Shown here: positions 1 to 5,420 of the stretch, piece by piece | Layout: each line of letters opens with the position of its first letter | Numbering within the stretch: the stretch's first letter is position 1 | Source: Halobacteriaceae archaeon Tc-Br11_E2g27 | GTDB lineage: Archaea; Halobacteriota; Halobacteria; Halobacteriales; Haloarculaceae | Length of the DNA: 5,420 nt | Reading direction: 5' to 3' | Assembly: GCA_001564135.1 (NCBI GenBank) | Contig: LKNH01000191.1 | Coordinates: forward strand, 1 to 5,420 | Program-made: the position numbers and the translations under genes | Notes under the pieces: model-generated | Told to the model about the DNA's origin: nothing | The model's database searches: none | The model's input: the letters and a program-made list of their open reading frames with translations, nothing else

Positions 1-60
1 GCCAACTCCTGCCAGAGTTGCCAATACTCGCCGCCGGTTCGGTAGTTGTTCAATAGTCAT
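1..60 (-). CDS. N-terminus of a Tat-exported protein (partial)
   Basis: ATG on the minus strand at 58-60 opens a frame that stays open for 20 codons to the left edge. The peptide begins MTIEQLPNRRRVLATLAG: a short polar N-region, then Arg-Arg-Arg-Val-Leu, then the beginning of a small hydrophobic segment. This is the twin-arginine signal layout that haloarchaea use for most secreted proteins and lipoproteins. The start is supported by a Shine-Dalgarno-like site seven bases upstream. The mature protein lies outside the window, so its function cannot be told; a substrate-binding lipoprotein or other surface protein would be typical, but that is a guess. It is divergent from the proteasome operon and shares a 208-nt control region with it. 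A minus-strand frame covering 60-263 overlaps this region but has no family resemblance and is not called. Confidence 0.7.
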   Translation of the reverse strand, partial: MTIEQLPNRRRVLATLAGVG

Positions 61-65
61 TATTT

Positions 66-75
66 GGTCACCCCC
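66..75 (-). promoter_or_regulatory. Shine-Dalgarno site for the left Tat-signal gene
   Basis: On the minus strand the bases read GGGGGTGACC and end about 5-7 nt before the ATG at 60. This closely matches the archaeal anti-16S consensus GGAGGTGATC. It fixes the start codon of the partial gene and implies a leadered mRNA, which is the minority situation in haloarchaea. Confidence 0.65.
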
Positions 76-111
76 AGACCACCCGTTCCCATCACAGCAG
101 GCCTGGGCTTG

Positions 112-126
112 ATTTGTATTATTTGT
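112..126 (-). promoter_or_regulatory. Candidate TATA region for the left Tat-signal gene
   Basis: An A/T-rich stretch reads ACAAATaatACAAAT on the minus strand, a 6-bp direct repeat with a 3-bp gap. It sits about 55 nt upstream of the ATG at 60. A TATA element here would start transcription near position 93 and give a leader of about 30 nt containing the Shine-Dalgarno site. The match to the haloarchaeal TATA consensus is only fair. The palindromic TATA at 211-220 is an alternative that would give a leader well over 100 nt. Confidence 0.3.
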
Positions 127-154
127 AACCGGTTTTCATAATGGTGACGGTTAC
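125..154. repeat. Inverted repeat GTAACCG...CGGTTAC in the divergent control region
   Basis: GTAACCG at 125-131 is the exact reverse complement of CGGTTAC at 148-154, with 16 bp between. The left arm also lies within the 8-bp palindrome AACCGGTT at 127-134. Spacing from arm centre to arm centre is about 23 bp, roughly two helical turns, which would suit a dimeric regulator bound to one DNA face. It lies between the two divergent promoters, so it could serve either gene. Regulatory function is inference only. Confidence 0.4.
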
Positions 155-175
155 CCACAAGAGATTCATACGCTT

Positions 176-183
176 CGGTACCG
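176..183. repeat. 8-bp palindrome CGGTACCG upstream of the psmA TATA box
   Basis: CGGTACCG is a perfect palindrome about 28 bp upstream of the centre of the psmA TATA box. It shares the CGGT/ACCG half-site with the inverted repeat at 125-154. This raises the possibility of a cluster of related operator sites, but an 8-bp palindrome alone is weak evidence. Confidence 0.25.
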
Positions 184-205
184 GATGGCTGTGCTCCTTT
201 GAGAA

Positions 206-220
206 TATATTTATATATAA
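206..220 (+). promoter_or_regulatory. TATA box of the psmA-psmB operon
   Basis: A 15-bp stretch of pure A/T (TATAT TTATATATAA) stands out from its surroundings. Its right part, TTATATATAA at 211-220, is a perfect 10-bp palindrome. Archaeal TATA boxes centre about 25-27 nt upstream of the transcription start, which places the start near 238-242 and gives a leader of about 28-30 nt to the ATG at 269. The purine-rich GAGA immediately upstream could act as the BRE. Because the box is symmetric, orientation must come from the BRE. Confidence 0.65.
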
Positions 221-240
221 CCTCCCTTAACCAGAGGTAA

Positions 241-257
241 ACACACGCTCTGTGTGT
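241..257 (+). other. Perfect 6-bp hairpin in the psmA leader
   Basis: ACACAC (241-246), loop GCTCT, GTGTGT (252-257) form an exact inverted repeat ending 11 nt before the psmA ATG. From the TATA position, transcription should begin at or next to its left arm, so the mRNA would carry a hairpin close to its 5' end. No Shine-Dalgarno sequence lies between the hairpin and the ATG. It could be an RNA structure affecting translation or stability, or a DNA operator; a chance repeat is not excluded. Confidence 0.45.
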
Positions 258-268
258 CTTCACTACTC

Positions 269-1001
<733 letters not shown>

Positions 1002-1009
<8 letters not shown>

Positions 1010-1673
1010 CGAACCCTACGAACCAGAACTTGGAATGCCTGAACACGACGTGAGCGACGATGACTCGGTCGCAAAAACCGGGACGACAACCGTAGGAATC
1101 ACAACCGAAGATGGCGTCATCGTCGGGACAGACCGCAGAGCGAGTCTCGGCGGCCGGTTCGTCTCCAACAAAAACGTCGTAAAGGTCGAACAGATCCACC
1201 CGACAGCGGTGTTGACACTTGTCGGTTCAGTCGGTGGTGCCCAATCGTTCATTCGGACGCTTCGGTCTGAAGCCAGTCTATACGAGCAACGGCGTGGTGA
1301 AACCATGAGCATCAACGCACTTGCCACCCTAGCTGGGAACTTCGCTCGCGGTGGGCCATTCTTCCAAATTTATCCAATCCTCGGTGGTGTCGATGACGAT
1401 GGAACGCACGTTTACAGCATTGACTCCGCTGGCGGAGTGATGAAAGACGACTACACAGTTACTGGAAGCGGTATGCAACTGGCTCACGGTGCACTTGAGG
1501 GTGAATGGAGTCCTGACCTCTCGATGGCTGAGGCCGAACAACTTGCCGCACGTGCCATTAATGCGGCAACTGAACGGGATACCGGCTCCGGGAACGGGCT
1601 TGTCATCGCCTCAGTGACTGACGAGGGAGCCGATATTACCGAGTATGACAGTGTGGACGCCGTACTCGAATAA
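1002..1673 (+). CDS. psmB: 20S proteasome subunit beta (precursor)
   Basis: This is the inner-ring catalytic subunit of the 20S proteasome, an N-terminal nucleophile threonine protease made as a precursor. The product has 223 residues. Residues 1-27 are an acidic propeptide ending AKTG, and cleavage after G27 would expose the catalytic Thr at the start of TTTVGITTEDG. Supporting catalytic residues are visible: D44 in GTDRRAS (mature D17) and K61 in NVVKVEQIHP (equivalent to Lys33 of Thermoplasma, shifted by a one-residue insertion). The TVTGSG and ERDTGSGNG motifs that complete the active site are also present. The substrate-pocket segment reads LTLVGSVG, hydrophobic as in chymotrypsin-like archaeal beta subunits. 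The gene overlaps psmA and has its own strong ribosome site. The propeptide is shorter than the 49 residues I recall for Haloferax PsmB but shares a PELG motif with it. Confidence 0.96.
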
Positions 1674-1683
1674 GAACAAAAAA

Positions 1684-1727
1684 ATTGCCTTCAAAGGTAA
1701 TCCAGATACTAATGGGTATTTTACCCA
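1684..1727 (+). other. Two tandem small hairpins after psmB
   Basis: Eleven bases after the psmB stop, ATTGCCT (1684-1690) pairs with AGGTAAT (1695-1701) around a UCAA loop, with one G-U pair. Twelve bases further, TGGGTA (1713-1718) pairs perfectly with TACCCA (1722-1727) around TTT. They may protect the 3' end or help termination of the psmAB mRNA. No long U-tract follows, so a classic terminator cannot be claimed. Confidence 0.35.
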
Positions 1728-1806
1728 CCAAGGAAATAACTGCAGGCTTATAACCTTCAGTCCTCCAGAAACAGTCCATTCGCGGCTGCTACCAGCAAAC
1801 CGTTTC

Positions 1807-1834
1807 GCCCCAATATAACGGTGTATATTCGGGC
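1807..1834. promoter_or_regulatory. 28-bp interrupted dyad upstream of aconitase
   Basis: The left half is GCCC-c-AATATA (1807-1817) and the right half TATATT-c-GGGC (1824-1834), separated by ACGGTG. Ten of eleven positions pair; only the C-C at 1811/1830 does not. The site lies about 50 bp upstream of the TATAAA-like box at 1880-1887, where archaeal activators and some repressors bind. The A/T inner arms with G/C outer arms look like a dimeric helix-turn-helix operator, although the inner arm could also be a TATA-like element. Function is inferred from position and symmetry only. Confidence 0.4.
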
Positions 1835-1879
1835 AATACTTTCGTCGGCTATCGGTTTTCCAAATCTTCCCGAATGTTA

Positions 1880-1917
1880 CTTATAAAGCACCGGCGACAA
1901 ATGGTCAAGTGTTTATT
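1880..1917 (+). promoter_or_regulatory. Promoter region of the aconitase gene, two candidate TATA boxes
   Basis: CTTATAAA at 1880-1887 is the best TATA match and would start transcription near 1910, leaving a leader of about 30 nt. A second A/T element, TTTATTT at 1912-1918, is centred about 27 nt before ATG 1942, exactly the distance expected for a leaderless haloarchaeal transcript. No Shine-Dalgarno sequence precedes the ATG, which favours a leaderless or Shine-Dalgarno-independent start. The sequence alone cannot decide between the two. Confidence 0.5.
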
Positions 1918-1941
1918 TGTCCCCCTCGATTCGCCGACCAT

Positions 1942-4680
1942 ATGCCAACCGACCCGTTCGATGCAATTCGGACACTAGACGTTGACGGTGAGGAGTACAA
2001 GTTCGCGGACCTGACCGCGCTTGAGGAGGCCGGACTCTGTGACCTCGACAAACTCCCTGTGAGTATTCGAGTGTTGCTTGAATCCGTGCTCCGAAACGTG
2101 GACGGCGATACGATTACGGAAGAACACGTTCGAAACGTCGCGTCGTGGGAGCCTGACGTCCCAAACGCTGACGTTCCGTTCTCGCCATCGCGCGTTGTCC
2201 TACAGGACCTGACCGGCGTGCCAGCAGTTGTCGACCTTGCTGCCCTCCGTTCCGCCGCAGACCGCGCTGATGTCGACCCAAGCGTTGTCGAACCGGAAAT
2301 CCCGTGTGACCTCGTCATCGACCACTCCGTGCAGGTAGATTACTTCGGCAGCGACGAGGCATACGAACAGAACGTCGAACTCGAATACGAGCGAAACGAA
2401 GAACGCTACCGTGCTATTAAATGGGCACAGCAGGCATTCGAGGACTTCGAGGTTGTCCCACCGGGAACAGGCATTGTCCACCAGGTCAATCTCGAATATC
2501 TCGGACAGGTTGTGCAGGCACGCGAAGAAGAAGACGGTCAGTGGCTCTTCCCTGACACCCTCGTCGGAACTGACAGCCACACGCCGATGATTAACGGCAT
2601 CGGTGTTGTCGGCTGGGGTGTCGGTGGTATCGAGGCCGAAGCCGCATTGCTCGGCCAGCCAGTCACGATGCAGCTTCCCGAGGTCGTCGGTGTGCGACTT
2701 GAAGGCGAAATGCCAGAGGGTGCAACCGCAACCGACCTTGTCCTGCACGTTACCGAAAAACTCCGTGAGGTCGGCGTTGTCGACCGCTTCGTCGAGTTCT
2801 TCGGTCCGGGCGTCAGCAACCTCACCGTTGCCGACCGTGCAACCATCTCCAACATGGCTCCAGAGCAGGGTTCAACCATCAGCCTGTTCCCTGCCGACGA
2901 GCAGACCCTCGATTACCTCGAGTTCACCGGCCGCGACGAGGAACACATCGAGATGGTCCGCGAGTATCTCGAAGCACAGGGTCTCTTCGGCGAGCAGGAA
3001 CCAGAATACACCGAAGTCGTCGAACTCGACCTCGGAAGTGTCGAGCCAAGCCTTGCCGGCCACAAGAAACCACACGCACGGATCCCAATGCCGGACCTCG
3101 ACGAGCACTTCGAAGGACTCCTCGATGAGCAGGGAGTCCTCGAGAGTGGTGGGGAAGTCGATGCTGGCGACGGCTCGATGATGGTCGAACAGGGACTCGA
3201 CCTTGACGAAAAAGTGCCAATTGAACTCGATGATGGAACCGAGGCCGAAATCGGTCACGGCAGTGTTGTCGTCAGCGCAATCACGAGCTGTACGAACACC
3301 TCAAACCCATCTGTAATGCTCGCAGCCGGTCTGCTTGCGAGAAACGCTGTCGAGAAAGGGCTTGACGTCCCCGACTACGTCAAAACGAGTCTCGCGCCAG
3401 GTAGCCGTGTCGTGACGGAGTATCTTGAAGAGACGGAACTCCTCCCATACATGGAGGAACTCGGATACCACGTCGTCGGATACGGCTGTACGACCTGTAT
3501 CGGCAACTCCGGTCCGCTTCCGGATGCAATCGAGAACGCCATCGACGAACACAACCTCTGGACGACCAGCGTCCTTTCCGGTAACCGGAACTTCGAAGCC
3601 CGGATTCATCCAAAAATCCGAGCAAACTACCTCGCCAGCCCACCGCTTGTCGTCGCTTACGGACTCGCCGGCAAGATGGACATTGACCTCGAAGAAGAGC
3701 CACTCGGTACCGACGAGAATGGCGAACCAGTCTACCTTGCCGACATCTGGCCAGATAACGAGGAAATCAAACAGGTTCGTTCACGCATCTCCTCCGAGAT
3801 GTTCGAAGAGAAATACGCCTCCGTCTACGAAGGTGACGAGCGCTGGGAAGCACTCGACGCCCCAACGGGAGACGTCTACGACTGGAACGACGAGTCCACC
3901 TACATCCGCGAGCCACCGTTCTTCAAGGACTTCCCACTCGAAAAGCCAGGCGTTGACGACGTTGCCAACGCCCGCGCAATGATGATGCTCGGCGATACGG
4001 TTACGACCGACCACATCAGCCCAGCGGGTCCGTTCGGTCCTGACCTGCCAGCGGGACAGTGGCTGCTCGAACGTGGCGTCGAACCGTACGAGTTCAACAC
4101 CTACGGCTCACGCCGTGGCAACCACGAAGTGATGATGCGCGGTACCTTCGCCAACGTCCAGATTGAAAACGAGATGCTGGACGGCAAGGAGGGTGGCTAC
4201 ACAATTCACCACCCAACTGGTGAGGAGACAACGGTCTTCGAAGCCAGCGAGCGGTATCGGGAAGAAGGAACGCCGCTCGTCGTCTGCGCCGGCAAGGAGT
4301 TCGGTACTGGCTCCAGCCGTGACTGGGCAGCGAAAGGAACTGACCTGCTCGGTGTCCGTGCAACCATCGCAGAGAGCTACGAGCGTATCTACCGTGACAA
4401 CCTCATTGGAATGGGTGTGCTCCCACTGCAGTTCGAAGAGGGCGACTCCTGGGAATCACTCGGCCTTGACGGCAGCGAGCACTTCCATATCGAAGGGTTC
4501 GAAGATGGTGTCGAGCCAGCAGGCGAGTACACCGTCGTCGCTGAAGATGAAGACGGCGAAACGACTGAGTTCACCGTCACGGCACGCGTGACTACGGCGG
4601 ATGGTGTGCGCTACGTCGAACACGGCGGTGTCCTGCACTACGTCCTCCGTAAACTGCTTCAGGAAGAACAGGCAGCATAA
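1942..4680 (+). CDS. acnA: Aconitate hydratase, AcnA/IRP type
   Basis: This is aconitase, interconverting citrate and isocitrate through cis-aconitate in the TCA cycle; it is cytoplasmic and uses a [4Fe-4S] cluster. The 912-residue product matches the usual AcnA/IRP length of about 890-930. Domains run in the A-type order, with the swivel domain last. Visible motifs: DHSVQVD at 127-133, HQVN at 180-183, GTDSHTP with D211-S212-H213, SCTNTSNPS with C450, and GCTTCIGNSG with C516 and C519. C450, C516 and C519 are the three cluster ligands. NRNFEARIHP is at 548-557. The swivel domain holds TTDHISPAG (688-696), GSRRGNHEVMMRG (722-734) and GTGSSRDWAAKG (about 788-799), which carry substrate-binding Arg and Ser residues. 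ATG 1942 fits the normal N-terminus (MPTDPFDAIRTL); in-frame GTG 1909 would add an unusual 11 residues over the promoter. It is apparently monocistronic and convergent with metY. Confidence 0.97.
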   Translation: MPTDPFDAIRTLDVDGEEYKFADLTALEEAGLCDLDKLPVSIRVLLESVLRNVDGDTITEEHVRNVASWEPDVPNADVPFSPSRVVLQDLTGVPAVVDLAALRSAADRADVDPSVVEPEIPCDLVIDHSVQVDYFGSDEAYEQNVELEYERNEERYRAIKWAQQAFEDFEVVPPGTGIVHQVNLEYLGQVVQAREEEDGQWLFPDTLVGTDSHTPMINGIGVVGWGVGGIEAEAALLGQPVTMQLPEVVGVRLEGEMPEGATATDLVLHVTEKLREVGVVDRFVEFFGPGVSNLTVADRATISNMAPEQGSTISLFPADEQTLDYLEFTGRDEEHIEMVREYLEAQGLFGEQEPEYTEVVELDLGSVEPSLAGHKKPHARIPMPDLDEHFEGLLDEQGVLESGGEVDAGDGSMMVEQGLDLDEKVPIELDDGTEAEIGHGSVVVSAITSCTNTSNPSVMLAAGLLARNAVEKGLDVPDYVKTSLAPGSRVVTEYLEETELLPYMEELGYHVVGYGCTTCIGNSGPLPDAIENAIDEHNLWTTSVLSGNRNFEARIHPKIRANYLASPPLVVAYGLAGKMDIDLEEEPLGTDENGEPVYLADIWPDNEEIKQVRSRISSEMFEEKYASVYEGDERWEALDAPTGDVYDWNDESTYIREPPFFKDFPLEKPGVDDVANARAMMMLGDTVTTDHISPAGPFGPDLPAGQWLLERGVEPYEFNTYGSRRGNHEVMMRGTFANVQIENEMLDGKEGGYTIHHPTGEETTVFEASERYREEGTPLVVCAGKEFGTGSSRDWAAKGTDLLGVRATIAESYERIYRDNLIGMGVLPLQFEEGDSWESLGLDGSEHFHIEGFEDGVEPAGEYTVVAEDEDGETTEFTVTARVTTADGVRYVEHGGVLHYVLRKLLQEEQAA

Positions 4681-4699
4681 CGCCGTTACTTCCAGACTG

Positions 4700-4713
4700 T
4701 TTAATTCTTTTTT
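4700..4713 (+). terminator. T-rich terminator of aconitase
   Basis: TTTAATTCTTTTTT lies about 20 nt after the aconitase stop, with no strong hairpin before it. Archaeal RNA polymerase commonly terminates at such U-rich tracts without a stem, so this is the likely end of the acnA mRNA. Confidence 0.6.
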
Positions 4714-4739
4714 GTGAGACCAGAGGTACAGCGGTTAGC

Positions 4740-4750
4740 AAGAAAAGAAA
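4740..4750 (-). terminator. T-rich terminator of metY
   Basis: On the minus strand the bases read TTTCTTTTCTT, starting 28 nt beyond the metY stop. It is a pyrimidine tract suitable for U-dependent archaeal termination. With the opposite tract at 4700-4713 it would separate two convergent genes in under 100 nt. Confidence 0.45.
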
Positions 4751-4777
4751 CTGGAAGCTGAGTAAGGAACTGTCTCG

Positions 4778-5420
4778 TTACGTCGCTGCTTCGATGGCCT
4801 GGTCCAAGTCAGCGATAATGTCGTCAGTCGCTTCAAGCCCAACCGACAGACGAACGAGGTCGTCGGTCACGCCGGAGGCCTGTTTTTCCTCGTCGCTCAA
4901 CTGCTGGTGTGTCGTACTTCCCGGATGGATGATGAGCGTCTTCGCATCCCCAACGTTCGCCAGCAGGCTCGCTAACTCGACTTCATCACAGATATCTCGA
5001 CCAACCTCATAACCACCTTCGACGCCAAACGTAATCATGCCGCCGTAACCGTTTTTGAGGTACTTCGAAGCATTCTCATGCGTCTCGTGTGATTCGAGGC
5101 CAGGGTAGTTGACCCAGGAAACCTCGGGATGGTCCTCAAGATATTCTGCGACGGCCATCGCGTTATCGGAATGGCGCTGCATCCGGAGCGGCAACGATTC
5201 GAGTTTCTGCATGGTCACCCAGCCGTCAAACGGTGACTGCTGGTTACCCAAATCACGGAGGCCACGTGCGCGGGCAGCGAAGGTAAAGGCTGCATCGCCG
5301 AACTCCTCGGCGAAGTTGATGCCGTGATAGGCCGGGTTGTCTTCGCCGATCTCTTCGTATCCCCACTCGGCCCACGGAGTCCCACCGCTGTCGACCAGCG
5401 CGCCCCCGATGGTCGACCCA
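4778..5420 (-). CDS. metY: O-acetylhomoserine sulfhydrylase (MetY-type PLP enzyme), C-terminal part
   Basis: The frame is open from the right edge to a TAA at 4778-4780 and gives 213 C-terminal residues of a Cys/Met-metabolism PLP enzyme. MetY joins O-acetylhomoserine with sulphide or methanethiol to form homocysteine or methionine. Matching segments in order are STIGGALVDSGG at the edge (the stretch normally just after the PLP-lysine), NPAYHGINFAEEFG, SPFDGWVTMQKLESLPLRM, VNYPGLESH, HPGSTTHQQLS (HPGSTTH at 4907-4927) and RLSVGLE at 4832-4852, whose Arg binds the substrate carboxylate. The AYHG and NFAEEFG block and the SPF...LESLPLR segment favour MetY over cystathionine gamma-synthase/lyase. 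The PLP-binding lysine and the N-terminal half lie outside the window. TTG at 5249-5251 is internal and is not a start, since the homology continues upstream to the edge. No frame disruption is seen. Confidence 0.9.
   Translation of the reverse strand, partial: GSTIGGALVDSGGTPWAEWGYEEIGEDNPAYHGINFAEEFGDAAFTFAARARGLRDLGNQQSPFDGWVTMQKLESLPLRMQRHSDNAMAVAEYLEDHPEVSWVNYPGLESHETHENASKYLKNGYGGMITFGVEGGYEVGRDICDEVELASLLANVGDAKTLIIHPGSTTHQQLSDEEKQASGVTDDLVRLSVGLEATDDIIADLDQAIEAAT

Noticed and set aside
98..105. Palindrome CAGGCCTG in the divergent region
   Set aside because: Only 8 bp, unrelated to the CGGT/ACCG motif nearby; chance is sufficient.
60..263. 67-codon minus-strand frame covering the psmA promoter region
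   Set aside because: It crosses the TATA box and palindromes, is basic rather than acidic, and ends at the start codon of the better-supported Tat gene.
254..268. In-frame GTG start adding five residues to psmA
   Set aside because: ATG 269 gives the usual MQG...QQAYDRG alpha-subunit beginning; the GTG lies in the hairpin and has no ribosome site.
1746..1756. TATA-like CTTATAAC in the psmB-acnA gap
   Set aside because: No coding frame or structured RNA follows at a sensible distance; it may be chance or a long-leader promoter, too weak to call.
1909..1941. GTG start extending aconitase by 11 residues
   Set aside because: The extra residues (MFICPPRFADH) are unlike AcnA N-termini and overlap promoter elements.
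1874..1978. 34-codon plus-strand frame (ATG 1874 or ATG 1901) running into the aconitase start, a possible upstream ORF
   Set aside because: It overlaps the best TATA box, so its first ATG would not be transcribed from that promoter, and its composition is unlike haloarchaeal proteins.
2200..2748. 182-codon minus-strand frame antisense to aconitase
   Set aside because: Long antisense frames are expected opposite genes with this codon bias; no promoter or recognisable family.
2603..3181. 192-codon plus-strand frame inside aconitase
   Set aside because: Ser/Thr/Arg-rich out-of-frame reading of a real gene, not acidic, no recognisable domain; a codon-bias shadow.
4794..5327. Plus-strand frames opposite metY
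   Set aside because: Out-of-frame antisense readings of a clear MetY coding region.

Overview
The window reads as a stretch of haloarchaeal chromosome. The predicted proteins are strongly acidic (many Asp/Glu, few Lys), as is usual for salt-in haloarchaea. Promoters have archaeal TATA boxes. The proteasome subunits resemble those of Haloferax and its relatives, and a Tat-type signal peptide is present. Base composition is moderate rather than extreme GC, and the sequence alone does not fix the genus.

Layout, left to right. (1) Positions 1-60, minus strand: the first 20 codons of a gene leaving the window, with a twin-arginine export signal. (2) Positions 61-268: a divergent control region with a Shine-Dalgarno site for the left gene, a TATA box for the right operon, several short palindromes, and a small perfect hairpin where the proteasome mRNA should begin. 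(3) Positions 269-1673, plus strand: psmA and psmB, encoding the alpha and beta subunits of the 20S proteasome. The genes overlap by 8 nt, and a near-perfect ribosome binding site for psmB lies inside the end of psmA. (4) Positions 1674-1941: a 268-nt gap with two small hairpins just after psmB, a 28-bp interrupted dyad, and one or two candidate TATA boxes for the next gene. (5) Positions 1942-4680, plus strand: a full-length AcnA/IRP-type aconitase with all three iron-sulphur cysteines. (6) Positions 4681-4777: a short convergent gap with a T-rich tract for each strand. (7) Positions 4778-5420, minus strand: the C-terminal 213 codons of an O-acetylhomoserine sulfhydrylase (MetY) type PLP enzyme, cut by the right edge.

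The two proteasome genes should be made together and assembled into one particle: alpha keeps its gating and ATPase-docking residues, and beta keeps its self-processing catalytic threonine. Aconitase (TCA cycle) and MetY (methionine/cysteine synthesis) are separate metabolic units with no evident link to the proteasome pair. I see no mobile element, CRISPR array, RNA gene or unknown multi-gene system. The points worth a second look are the compact psmAB arrangement with its short beta propeptide, the leader hairpin, and the dyad upstream of aconitase.
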